From NCBI GenBank assembly GCA_022695795.1, contig MU404084.1, positions 186,001 through 250,000 of the forward strand: 64,000 nucleotides of DNA, given 5' to 3'. The notes under the pieces were generated by a model, which was given only the letters and a program-made list of their open reading frames with translations, ran no database searches and was not told the DNA's origin. Below are positions 40,146 through 52,188 of this stretch, one piece after another. The stretch comes from Biscogniauxia marginata. Taxonomy: Eukaryota; Ascomycota; Sordariomycetes; Xylariales; Xylariaceae. How positions within the stretch are numbered: the stretch's first letter is position 1; each line of letters begins with the position of its first letter. A program made the translations under genes and the position numbers.

Positions 40146-43100
40146 GTTATTCTTGTTCTTGTAATGCCTCTCTCTTCTTCTTCTCCCCTTCTCATATCCG
40201 CGTCCACAAAGCCGCGGGCGGTCGGAAGCCGCGGTGGCTTTTCCGGTCCTCCCCCTCGTTCTCTTTCCCGGGGGGTTTTATTTTTTAATTTTCTATTGTT
40301 TTTATTTTTTTTACCCGTCTATAATTCTGTTTTCCTTTTTTCTTTTGGTAAAAGCTAATTGGTAGGAATCCAGGGCGGTCTTGTGTTTGTGTCTCTCGGT
40401 TACTTACACTAGCGAGAAGTGGTTTGTTCGTCGTTTCGTCTTGGATTGTTTGGAATTCCCAACGGCGGCGTTTCGAAACTTCGCTGGTAGCAGTAGAGTT
40501 ATAGTCTGCAGAGAAGACCGGGGACGGGCACTGGGCGGCAGCGATAAGAATACTTGTATGGATTGGGAAGTTCAATGCACGATGACATGCGGGTGGACCT
40601 GTCGAATCCACAACGTGATCTCGGCAGCTTTTTGTTGTTTTATTAATTGAAAATCGTCGGTCAGGGCCTACTCTTTCTTTTTCTCTCCCAGTGACGGAAG
40701 ATTAGATCATCGCCGGTCCGATATCTCAAAAAGAGAGACACATGAAAATGGGTTATCAGAGGCTGAGACTAGGTAAAGTCCCAGTAGAGTTGTAATCATG
40801 GAACAACACCGGCGGGTATCTGGTTTTTGTCTTGTCTTATTCTCTTTCTTATTAAGACAAGAAAAGAATTAGGTAATCGGATAAATAAATAAGATAAAAT
40901 AAACGTTATTTAGAAAAAGAAGTTTCATTCATATTTTAAAAGAAGGTGCAAAAACAGCTAACCTAAGGGAAACCGAAGTCGCTTATCTTTCTCGACTTAT
41001 CTTTTTAATTCTCTCTTTTTTTCAAGGCTTGGCCTAGAACCTGGGAAAACTACCAGGTACCTAGCCTACCTAATCGATAACCGGGATAAACCCATTGACG
41101 AATCATTCCTCATTTACACCAACATCGTTCCCCCCACCCCCATTCTATTTTCATCAATAACAAGTATAGACCATTGAACTCCCCAAACTTGTCTAACCTA
41201 CCTAAATACATATCTCTCTTAGTAACTTTAGTTTTTATCCACGCTATGTATTAGCTTCTTTTGCTTCTCTCCCTCTATATATATTCCTTTCCCTTGCAGA
41301 ATATCCTAGCCGACCGTGGAGACATAACCATGCAACAAGGTACTTAGGATCTACACATTAACTTATAGCTACATCCCAGCTCCAACCCTTCTTGGCACCG
41401 ACTGAAACGGGGCTCCTAGACACGGTACTCTGGGCCGAGATTCGGGTCCGCTCCTTGATATTATTATACAACACGTCCGACTACTGTACATCCAGCTCCC
41501 GGTGTCCGTTTGGAATTACACCGCTTAATCGATCCAAGAATCGTCTTTGCCCACTCCGTCCACTTTACTGCAATGGCAATATGACCTATCCTTACAGATA
41601 TATGCATCATGTGCCCCCATCACCTCATATGCTAAGTACGGTAGCCGATGAACCTAGAGCCTGCCGCTGCATATGTATGCACGTATCTCCACCCTGCTGT
41701 GACGGTGCTCATCTAGCATTGCTACCTGCCAGTCGGAAGTCTTTGTTTTCGCAACGTCGTCGCGAGACATATTGCCCTTTCTGGTCCGCCAATAACGCTT
41801 GGGACCCTCCCTTGCTTGCACTTGCATTTCCAAGTCTCGAAGCTTGTCAATACCGGCCTGCACGGTTCAATACAACTACACAGCCACTCGATCTACAAGC
41901 CAGCGGGTACCTTGGCTGCTTGGTGTTGTCGTTGGATCCCGCTTGAGGCTCTCGCGTACTAATGCGAGTTCGTAGCGTTACCTAATCGGAGGATTGTATC
42001 TCGTAATAGGTTACGGTCCAGGTATGCATCTCGAAGATGGATCGACTAGTTGAAGGAATCAAAAGACGGTATACACATCATCGCTACCTAGTACCGGCTA
42101 TGGACAAATTATACCAAGGCTACATCACCGATCAGCAATGTGCGACTACAAAACTAAGAGACATGCATCTCGAGACTTTATACGCGACGCCTCCGGTTTA
42201 TCTGTCTCGTCAATTCATATCTCGTCTGACTAGGATGATAGCGATCAGTTAACCTGCTCAAGCTAACTTAGATGTATGATATCTTACATGCATGTCCGGG
42301 CATGATCCATTCACCCCTGTCCGGTTCCCTCCCCCAACCTCCGCATCCCGGATCTAAAGACGTATTACGTACATATAAACGAAATGGACCCTGACTATTG
42401 GAGGCGGGAAGTTCCCGCTTCTCACAATAGAATGGAACGGCCTAGGCGATTTCGTCTGCCTCCGGTTCTCGCCCGGGGTTGTTTCAACGTACCTATCTGT
42501 TCTGACTTATCTAAAGACAAGACGCACTACTACGCCAATACATCAAGAAGAAGGTAAAAGGCTCTTTCTCCTCCCTCACATCCTCCAAGGCGGCGGCTAA
42601 AAGACATCGAAAGGTCAGCCCCTCTCACCGCCGGCGCACATACAGCTTGCATAGGTAGGTAGAAAAAAGCAAATACCAACATATCAACCATATCTATTAC
42701 CCTATCGGCAGGCAGGTCGCAGTAGCGGCAGCAACAACGGCGCGGGAGCTATATTAGCGAATACCACCTACCCAGCTACATTACATGCTACATTGACATC
42801 GTCCGTTAGGTGCAAGCGCCTAACCAACTTTGCCTAGATGTGTATGGAAGCGTACGTACCTAGTTACAGTCATGTTACCGAGATACCCACCCTATTATCT
42901 ACCGAGACTACCGAGATATTCACCCGCTTCGCGGTGCCTGCGACACTGTTTCGCAGCTCTGCCGGCAAGGGCCTTGGGTACAGTTCTTGAAAAGTTAAGT
43001 TACTTCCTAGTGTAGATCATTCGCTGGCGAGACTATTCGCTAATTATAAGCGAGGTCGGTTACTTATCAGCGAGGCAATTTTATATAACGACGAAGCTAC

Positions 43101-46100
43101 TTGTCGCTAGTTATACAGATTAAAAAAGAATTTTAGTAACAAGCGCTACTTATATAGATAACCGGTTTTCAGATAGTATAATGTCGTACGACCTACGAAT
43201 ATATGCTTTATTACACCACACAAAAGAGATCGTACAGAGCCGAGCTATAGAAGCCAAGAAGCAGAAAAGCGCAGGCCGATGTACGGTCCGTGTCGAGTGC
43301 ATTTTTTAGCTGAGGATTCATCGTATATATGATGATATATTACATCCGTGCATATATGTACACACGAAAGTACTTGATGTGCACGTTATTTTGGCCTTAG
43401 GTATCTTAATATACCCGATTCTCAACAATGAAGACTGCTTATATTACTAAACCATAAATGTGTAGAAAAGAGGAAACACAATTTGCCGCTTGCGGCTCGC
43501 TAAACCCGTCTAGTCGGAAGAGCGAACGCGCCTCGGCCTCATGCTTCGTATATGTATTCGAAGTCACCCTATCTTCTAGTTCAATCTCCCATGGGGTAGG
43601 ATTGCGGGAGGGGTTTCACGCCACCAACACGATCACCATCACCATCACCACCACGTGGAAATCGATCTTTTTTTTTCTTCCTAATCATGCAGTTCGGCAT
43701 ATTAAGCAAATAGTTAGAAGTAGGAGGGCCGCATTCGAACCAAAGGCCGAAAGTAAGAAAGTAAGCACCCACATGCTAAATTCCTGACTAATTAGACAGA
43801 TCAAGGGGTGGGATTGAGTCCTTTGCCCCATTCTTCAACATGGAATTTAGTTCCTCCTCGTCCTGTCCTTGCTTCTTGATGAAGATGTTTCACACCTAAC
43901 AATTGTCCCACCTAAGAGTAATATCCATTCGACGAAACTGATCTACTTAGACTGGGAGACCGGTGTGGTCGCTTGATAATCCCATATTAGTCTGCATGTA
44001 TATCTCTCTGCTCTCCGTCCGATCTCGGTTCCACCTAGTAATAGGTAGTGAGACCCTGTATCACACACTCGCTCTGCATCTAACTGCTGTAATATCGAGA
44101 TGCTTACATTTCTGCACCCTCTTTCTATTACACGATTCACCATCTAAGCACACAACACGCATAATCTCAGCCGCGCTTCCACATCAACTCCATCCCCCTC
44201 TTTCACCATTAACAAAAAAATTCACCGACGTTACGCACATAAATGCAACATAAACCCTTAGTCAGCTCTCCAACTCTCCCCCCCTTCTGTTCGAACCTTC
44301 ATCTAGACTACTTATAGGAGAAAAGGGGCCATAAACGAGGAGTGTCGTAAGAACCTAGAAGATATGCTTATTACTATTCTCGGTATGTTGACGCGAGAAA
44401 AATGTGAAAACTCGGACAAGTAGATTCGAGCCGTATTCAAGCACGTGAAGAGCGGCAGTTTTATCTTCACTTTCTACACACACACACACACACACAAACA
44501 CACGAATCTCCCCAAACAAGAAATACTAGTCGTAGTAGTGCTTTGTAGGGCCGTCTTTCCGCGCTACATGTAAGTGGCGTTTTGGGGGGGCGCGTTTCCG
44601 CGGTCAAGTAACCCCAAAGATGGCCGAAATAATACTTAGTCCCGGCCGACGCAGCATTCCAATGGCTAGACTTTTTTTTTTGCATGGTGGCTTGCCTTTC
44701 ACGTCTACTAATACATGCGTGGCTGGCGGAGAACCCAATCCCAGCCGCTACTTGTCCGGCTTCTCTGTCAGAAAAGAATTTTTATCGGAAAAGAGAAAAG
44801 AAAAAAAATTTTGGCTTGCTTTTTTTCTTTTTCGTTACGCGGCTGAAATGCTGACGACTGGGGGGCAGGGAAGATGGGGGTCGAGTTGGATTGAGTGTAA
44901 TTAATTTATATTATACCTATATGCCTGTGTCCGTGTCTTGCGTCTGTGTGTATGCGTAGCCGAGAGGTCAGTTCGTCAAGACTGCAGATCAGCTTTGCTG
45001 TTTAGTCCCCATGCCCATGCTGTGCTATGTGATATTTGCACATTTGTTCATCAGATCAGTGATATTTACTAATCGATTAGACCTACTTTTTTCGTCGCCA
45101 CTGGACAGCAACTGTAGCAGCAGCAGCAGTCCTTGCTTTGAGAATATTTTGCTTTCATATCGTGATACGCATGCCCAGGATGGTGTCTACGTTCACCTTA
45201 AACTATGACCTTGAAACTATGTTGTCTAAGATGGTTTTATGGGTTGCTTGTATTAGGATAAGTTGGTATATATCTATGGTGGCCGCTATGGTGAGTGGCT
45301 GTTTCAAATACTGAGAAGGGGGTCAGATCTCCCCGTCTCCCCCCTGTTCCTCTCTCTCTCTTCTTTCTATGGCTCTATCACTCGTTGTCAGGAGCCTTGC
45401 ACCCTTCATTGTGGCATATAACGGCGAGAACGTGGACCACAAGGGTTCTCGGGAGACAGAGAGGCTATCTCGGCGTAAAGAAACCATCTATCCGTGTATA
45501 TCTAGTTCTAACCTTTGCGCAACAAATATATTGTCAGCTATACCAAAGGGTGCCTGAACCTTAACACTCATCTACTCAACCAAGACTTTCTCTTACTCTA
45601 GATTGATACAATAGGTTTCCAATATTGTGGCTACAATTGGCCTGGCCTAGTAGCTAGATATTGCTGGGTCTTAATATGTCGGACTGCGAGCTTCACATAT
45701 CCTTGAGCATAGCGTAGTAATGGTTGTGCCAACCCGCATAATGACCTACATTCAGTAATTCGTGATAAATACTTTGGAAAGAACCACCGGTGGTTTTGAC
45801 GGTTGGATGTAGTATGCATGTATTCTCCGCCGTATCATACGAGGGGTTACAAGATAGACTTGTACATATTCATTTATGTCGCTTCATTGTACATCAAGGA
45901 ACTATGAACATCAGGAGGGACTGGACTCTGGGCGATTCCCGGCGATTCAAGGAGACTTTCGAGCTCCATGGTAGCTGCATACTGAACACAAGCGGTATGC
46001 CCGTACCGTAGCTAGACTACAAGCTTATCGAGAACCATCTATGATTGTGCTTTCCTGATTATAAGACTCGTAGCCAGAGTCTGGCCCATTCTGCACCATC

Positions 46101-46114
46101 TCATCTCCAAGCGG
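40146..46114. other. Gene-poor spacer (6.0 kb)
   Basis: No gene is recognised. It contains pyrimidine-rich and TAGG/CCTA-type repeats (41055-41075, 42650-42660) and an (AC)n microsatellite at 44476-44496. The longest open stretch is 41392-41946 on the plus strand (about 184 codons, no ATG at its first codon, Cys/Pro/Leu-rich), which I do not consider coding. The SPX gene's promoter is at its left edge. Confidence 0.5.
44476..44496. repeat. (AC)n microsatellite
   Basis: About ten uninterrupted AC dinucleotides in a gene-free region, followed by AAACACACG. Ordinary simple repeat. Confidence 0.9.
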
Positions 46115-48099
46115 TTATAACAGATCACTGATCTGAATATCTTCACTTAGTGAAGCCTGTAAGTTGGCCAACATGGTCGGGTCTAGGGGATTGAAATTGA
46201 AATCGAAATCGCAATATGCTAAATCTTCTTGTTGTGATAGCAATGAGTTTGAGTCCAGCAATTTTGGTGGTTTTGCTTGCGAAATGCGAGACACTGCGTC
46301 GTTGTGTTCATCTGGGTGTTCTGGGGCGACTATTGGGGTTGCTCTTTGCTGACGTGTTTCCCGGAACTCGCGGAAGAGCTCGTCCAAAAGTTTTGGCATG
46401 CTTTCAACTACTCTCCTGGCAAGACTCTGCTCCACGATGTGAAGGTCTCTATCGATCTCTGGCCGCAGAAGCTGTCGTAGGCGCAGGGGGACTTCCCGGC
46501 AAACATACATCTCACATTCCGTCAGGGTATCATGAGTCTGTGCTGCTGGATTGGAGAGTTGATCAAAATCATAGACTAGAAATGCTTGTTAGTATGAAGA
46601 AGAGTAGTCGGTAAGGTTTGGCATACAAGGAGACGGGATATCCTCCTCGGAGACATGAGGGAAGAGTATTCTGAATACTTGCTGCCATTTTTCATCTTCG
46701 CTCTTGACGGTCATCATTTTCTTGCGGGATCTGAGCTTCGCCTCTTGACTAGAATCGAAGCCTTCTATTGGTTCTTTCTCTCGCAATGAGCAGGGTTCCG
46801 TAGTCCTCTGGTGGTCAATATAGCTTTGCTCGTCATCAAACGGTTCCCAGCAGCGGCCACATATGTGTCTTGGCTGTCGATGGCGCCGATACAAGTGTTC
46901 TCTGTGACATATTAGTTGAACCGTATTTGCCCCGTGGTTTGTTGCTGGGCGTACTTGACTCGATGGACATCGCGCCACCCGGGGCCTGGACAATTTTGCC
47001 AATCCTTATACTTGATAGGATTGTATTTCAAATATGGGCACGCGAATCTTGGTAACCCGACCGTCTTGCCTTTAGAGTTCCTGATGTTGTTTGGTTGGGG
47101 ATCTGAGTCCTTCCCATCCTCTTCCTCGCTGTGCCCGTGTCCTCTTTGGCCCGACTTCCTCTTTCTTGGTATGCTACGATCGTCCGAGGAGAGATGTTGT
47201 CCTGATGATCCATCAATGGAAGGTGATGTACTAGCTTCTTCTGCCGCTTTTTTATGGGTTAAAATTAACTTTGAATGAAGCAAGTGCGTAATTTTTCTAA
47301 TGACATTGTTGATAATCTCGTTCCTTCGTTCGTGGATATATCTTTCTACTGTAACGAAAGCATCATCACAAACGGGTGTTTGTGAATTGCCTGATTCTCC
47401 AGATGAATCAACCAGGCCAATCCGTTCCAATGATTCGTCTGCACTTCTCTCCACATTCCTGGAGGTGTGCGGTAGACAGTTGTGTATTGTTTGTGGACCT
47501 GATTTGGTTTCCTGATGCGATGCATGGCTATGGTATTCTCTTCTCGGTAATGCTTCCCATGATTCTGATGGTAGGTCAGTTTGGGACAACGCAGATACTT
47601 CTTTCAACATGTTACAGGCCTCTGTATACCCCTGTTCAACGCCAACAAAATCTTTGGCGGGCGTGTCGAAGTCGGGTGGAGAGTCTTCTATACCATTTTC
47701 GGTTTTCATATTCGCATGATTGCCATCCTTTTCCGGCCGTTTCTCGAACTTGCTTACCCAAATCTGCTGGGTCCAGTTCTTGAGTTCGCTCTTAGGGGGC
47801 AAGAGTCCAAAGTGTGCGTTGCGAAGATGACCGATCGCTTCGTTGCACGTCTTATAACTTTACTTCGAATTGCAAGCCTTGCACTTATTCAAAGGGCTGT
47901 CGACGAGAACATGAATCGGCAAATCGACCTCGGTAGGTTTAACACAAATGAATCTCTGGCATACGTCGTCGTGTGAAACAGTCATGTGGCGACGAAGTTC
48001 GCCCTCGCTACGAAATACGTGCTCGTGACACAGGTCACGACATATTTCAGGTTGCTTCGGCCCGACGTCCTTAGGATCTTGCCTAGTATATGATATGCC
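46115..48099 (-). pseudogene. Fungal C2H2-type protein with in-frame stop, probable pseudogene
   Basis: On the minus strand the reading runs 48099-46955, 46901-46627 and 46575-46115, with in-phase introns. The first part matches a fungal zinc-finger family in layout: RDLCHEHVFRSEGELRRHMT, KCKACNSK, then a TAA at 47860-47862, then SYKTCNEAIGHLRNAHF and PPKSELKNWTQQIW. The stop replaces one residue inside this block, with no frame change before or after. Downstream comes a low-complexity region with a basic patch (RKRKSGQRG), then FACPYLKYNPIKY, GPGWRDVHRVKEHLYRRHRQ and CGRCWEPFDDEQSY, a second fungal C2H2-like module, and an acidic C-terminus. A shorter intact 495-aa protein could start at the ATG at 47706 and keep only the second module. 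No upstream exon with a start codon was found. Function unknown; nuclear DNA or protein binding is inferred. Confidence 0.65.
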
Positions 48100-48860
48100 T
48101 TATATTTCCTCAATGATTAGTTCAGGCATAGGCGTACGATTAGAGCCAGGGAGGCTGCACACTTGATTCCGTGTGAGCTCTTTTATTGACCGTTGAGTCG
48201 TTCCCTGACGTGTTAGGGGCATACTTGCCTGAACCTATATTATATATGTCTCCCCCAAGATATCCATATGACGGCGTCATTTCTAAACCTCGCATCTTTC
48301 TCTCTCTTGTCTAGGAATCTAGAGCTCTGTGACTGGCGGCCTTTGTGCACGTATGTGCACCGTTATATGCCTTCTTTAGGGTAAACATATATATTGAAAA
48401 GCTAGCCTCGTCTCTGTCTCGTATCTCGTTCACCGTAGACATCGGGTTTAAATAGATAAGCGAAAAAATAAAAATGTGGCTGTGCATGTGCAAGACGTGG
48501 GCTCTCCGTTATGCGCAGCTGCGCAGAACTAGTCACAGCCTGGCGCGAGCTTGTATTAAGTAGTTCTCGCTACTCTCAATGACATACTATCGTGAGGTAG
48601 ACATTCAGCAAGATAGCAAGATGTTAGGTTAGGCTGATGCTTAGAATCGCAGACCAGAAGTTGGCCCAGCTCATAGTTAGAGCCTGGAAAAATACATATA
48701 CAGTCAAGGCAGGTTGATGAATTGTGTTGACCATGGTCCTTCTCGTAGATCAAGCACGATTTCCCGTGAAAATTCCCAAGTCTTCAACTACAAGATAAAA
48801 TATACTTAGAGCGGCATCACAAGCGAAGAGTACAATATATATATATCTACATTTACCAAC
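48100..48860. other. Spacer, possible remains of the C2H2 gene's 5' part
   Basis: The C2H2 frame closes at a TAA at 48100-48102. Any earlier exon of that gene would lie here, but I see none that joins convincingly. The right end should hold the promoter of the small gene at 48861. Confidence 0.4.
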
Positions 48861-49146
48861 ATGCCAGAGACGTCGAACGTGCCATCAGTGGGCTTGACTG
48901 TGGATGAAACGTGAGTTATACACCTTAAAGGCATCACTTAAACATATAATCTGAATGACAAGATTGAACAGGGATAATAATCAGAACGAATCTGTTGCGC
49001 TTCCTCGGTACCTCTCTGAAGAGCCTATGTTGCCAGAGAGGTTGATGGCGACGGATAGGGACGCCATCAAGGAAAGAGTCTGCGCCGCAAACGACCAGAT
49101 CAAGAAAATTGAGAGGGAGCTTACTAGTGGGGGACATGCTCGATAA
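48861..49146 (+). CDS. Small unknown protein
   Basis: Two exons (48861-48910, 48963-49146) separated by a 52-nt GT-AG intron give a 77-aa protein beginning MPETSNVPSVGLTVDETLNR and ending with a charged, probably helical tail (AANDQIKKIERELTSG). I recognise no family. Support is limited to a clean ATG, an in-phase fungal-size intron and protein-like composition. A second open frame overlaps its end (49109-49330, shifted) and carries LWLSIGEEWKRGCRLYRFYS and AMDPLLSDCLTRLIAFYE. The pair could be a longer gene with a further intron or a frameshift. Confidence 0.4.
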
Positions 49147-50022
49147 TAATCGAGACAAAGGGCTCCTGTGGCTGTCGATTGGGGAAGAATGGAAAAGGGG
49201 TTGTCGACTGTACCGATTCTATTCTCACATTGCTAAGAGTAGAGCAACAATTATTGGTGCTGCCATGGATCCTCTGCTATCGGATTGCTTAACTCGACTT
49301 ATAGCGTTTTATGAATGTATTCGCCCTTAATTAGCCCTATGGAATGTCATTACTGAGCTGTCTTATACCTACCCCATTTAGGTATGGAACGTTATATACA
49401 TGAACTTAACTCGTTAAATATATCTAGTAGAAACAGATCTTGTTACTCTGAGTTCGTGTAATTGTCTCGTCTATGATGTAACTTTGCTGGGACAATTTAT
49501 GGTTTACCACTCAACTATTCACTTGTAACCTGGAAGCGACATGACTGAAAGATTACTAGGAGCTACACCTGTCCGGCATGGGTTCTCGTTAGACATGTCA
49601 GTTGATTGGCGGAGCAATATACCAGTTGTGCATACTTGAGCCAAATCACTCCCCTGGACACAACACTACATGTATAGGAACAGGGGAACTTCTCCACTAC
49701 CCCTCAACTACTACGGTACTGCAGCTTACATGCTGAACGTATGTGGAGAGGACCCTTTCTATTTCTCGGAACCAGAGGCCCCGACCAGCATTCCCAGTTT
49801 GTATGCGAATGATTCGATCTTGACAGATCTGTCACTCTGGTGAAAACGAAACCATGAAGGTCTCAAACTTCAACTCTTCGACCCGATTTACTCTTTTCTG
49901 TATCAGCACTTGCCCATTCGATTGCGGGCGACGACAGGCAAAAGTGACAGAAGCGCTAGTCAAGACCCAACTTGAATTCGACCCCTGACTGAGATGCTCT
50001 ACCGAGAAGCCGCCTCAACACC
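49147..50022. other. Spacer upstream of the GT90-like gene
   Basis: Apart from the shifted open frame up to 49330 described with the small gene, I see no coding signal. The right part should be the promoter and leader of the glycosyltransferase. Confidence 0.5.
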
Positions 50023-51969
50023 ATGGGCGGGATGCGTAATAGCCATGGCAGGGGTGGTGTTGGTAGTAGAAGTATTCTCACTCTCAGCCACCGACAGACG
50101 GTGCGTCTACGACAGGTCGTCGTGACATGCGTGATCTGCCTAGCGATCTACTGTTTCGTGCTGGCGCCGCCGGGAGCGCCGCCGGACCCGGACTCATCAC
50201 GGTCGTCCGGCACGGTCGGCGAGACGTACCCCCAAGGACCGGACGACGGACACAAGCAGCCGCCGCTGGCGGAGCTGCTCGAGAACCGCTCGCTGACCGA
50301 GGCGCAGTGCCGCGCCAGCTTCCCGGGCCTGCTAAAGGAGGTCGACGACGCCGTCGGCCGGGGGCCCTTCACGCTGGAGCGGAGCTCGAGCGGGCTCGGC
50401 CCCCTGATCGCGCGGATCCGGGACGGACAGGTACGTTACGTTCGCAGCACTATTTACAAGATCAAAACTACCTACCAACACACACACACACACACATACA
50501 CACACGCATACTATTATGTATTATGTATCATGTCTATATCACTAGGCCCCCACAATCCACACCAACCCAACCAAAAAGGGGGGACCAACAAACAAACTAA
50601 CCATATCTCCGGCCCCCCCCTCCCGGGCCTCCCATGAACTAAATAGCTATACGTCCTCTCCGCCCCGCGCAAGTCCGAACTGAGCAAGGACATGCTGGCG
50701 CACCGGTCCGCGACGCTGCACCAGATCGCCGCGGCCCTGCTGACGGCGCCGCACCCGCGTTCCGCGTCGGTCCCCGACGCGATCCTCGCCTTCAACCACC
50801 ACGACGACCCGCTCCCGTCGACGCTCTCGTACTCGCGGCCCGCGGACCCCGCGCTCCTCCTCTCTTCCCCTAACCACCATCACCACCAGCAACAGCAACA
50901 GCAACAGCAGCAGCAGCAGCAGAAGTGGAAGCACTACTTCCCGATCCCGCACTTCAGCTTCTACTCCTGGCCGCTCCCCTCCGTGGGATCCTTCGCGCGG
51001 GCCGCTCGCGCCATCGCCGAGATCGAGGACGCGCTGCTGCTATCACCATCATCATCATCATCACCACCACCGCCACCACCACCACCGGGGGACCAGTCCT
51101 CTTCCCCCTCCTCCCCCTCCTCTGATACCCCCAGCAGCAGCGAAACCCCGCCCGCGCCCCGGTGGTGGCTCGCCAAGCGACCCCTCGCAGTCTGGCGCGG
51201 CACGACCTGGTTCAACAACCCGCGCGCGCCCCGCGCGCGGCAGGACCTAGTAGCTCTGGCCCGCGGCAAGCCCTGGGCCGACGTCGAGCCGCTGCGTTGG
51301 ACCTCCTCCTCCTCCTCTTCATCATCCGATAGTAGCAGTAGCAGTAGCAGTAGCAGTAGCAGTAGCAGTAGTATCAGCAGCAGTAAAGAGAAGATCGGCA
51401 ACGCGCTGCCGATCGAGGACTTCTGCCGGTACCGGTACGTGCTGCACACCGAGGGCGTCACCTACAGCGGGCGCTTCCAGTTCCACCAGCTCTGCGCCAG
51501 CGTCGTCCTCGCGCCCCCCGTCGCCTGGATGCAGCACCTGACGCACCTGCTGCGGCCCGTCTTCAGCTACGCGCTCGAGGGCGTCGAGAGGAGGAGGAGG
51601 GAAGAAGCCGCCGCCGAAGCCGCCGCCGAGCCAGCCCTAGCCCCATACCCGGCGCCCTGGGTCCGGCAGGCGTGGCCGCGCTCGTACGACCCCTCCGAGG
51701 CTAACATCGTCTTCGTGGCGCCCGACTGGAGCGATCTCGAGTCGACGATCGTGTGGCTCGAGGCGCGCCCCGCCGTCGCCGCCGGCATCGCGCGGCGCCA
51801 GCGCGACCTGTTCCACGGCGGTGGCTACTTCAGCCCCGCGGCCGAGATGTGCTACTGGCGGGCCCTGCTCCGGGGCTGGGCCGAGGTCGCCCAGACGGAC
51901 GGCCAGGGGTTCGAGGATCTGGAGGAGACGCCGTGGGAGGAATTCAGCCTCACGGAAATTCACAAATAA
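50023..51969 (+). CDS. CAP10/GT90-like glycosyltransferase with homopeptide inserts
   Basis: Two exons (50023-50430, 50647-51969) give 576 aa. Residues about 29-48 (VRLRQVVVTCVICLAIYCFV) form a signal anchor after a basic N-terminus, so a type II Golgi protein is likely. The CAP10 signature lies in the second half: WLAKRPLAVWRGTTWFNNPR, EDFCRYRYVLHTEGVTYSGR, FHQLCASVVLAPPVAWMQHL and GGYFSPAAEMCYWRALLRGW. Family members transfer xylose or other sugars in the secretory pathway (first known from the Cryptococcus capsule gene CAP10). Three low-complexity inserts interrupt the fold: a His/Gln tract (CAG repeats near 50880-50922), Ser/Pro tracts near 51030-51130, and a long Ser tract from AGC/AGT repeats near 51300-51375. 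The coding region is clearly more GC-rich than its flanks. The intron carries a (CA)n repeat at 50479-50496. Confidence 0.82.
50880..50922 (+). repeat. CAC/CAG trinucleotide tract (His/Gln) in coding sequence
   Basis: A run of His codons followed by about a dozen consecutive Gln codons (CAG/CAA) within the glycosyltransferase. It keeps the frame. Confidence 0.85.
51301..51375 (+). repeat. Serine-codon tract (TCC then AGT/AGC) in coding sequence
   Basis: A TCC/TCA block is followed by alternating AGT and AGC codons, interrupted by single Asp and Ile codons. It lies between WADVEPLRW and KEKIGNALPIEDF of the glycosyltransferase and keeps the frame. Confidence 0.85.
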
Positions 51970-52188
51970 GAAACGAGACGTGGGCTACTAGGCATAAATA
52001 ATAAAAAATATAATGTCGGTCTCGTATATGGAGTAACTTCTATTTCAATAGTGTTTTAATATGTAAGATATGCGCAGCATGAGAACATATTACTGTTATA
52101 ATATTGTGGCCACCATGTTTGTGGCTAAATCATTAATATGGTACAGGGTGTTTTTTGTCGATTATATATATTTACATTTTGAGCTTTA

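Noticed and set aside
41392..41946. 184-codon plus-strand frame in the 40-46 kb spacer
   Set aside because: No ATG at its first codon and a Cys/Pro-rich composition without known motifs.
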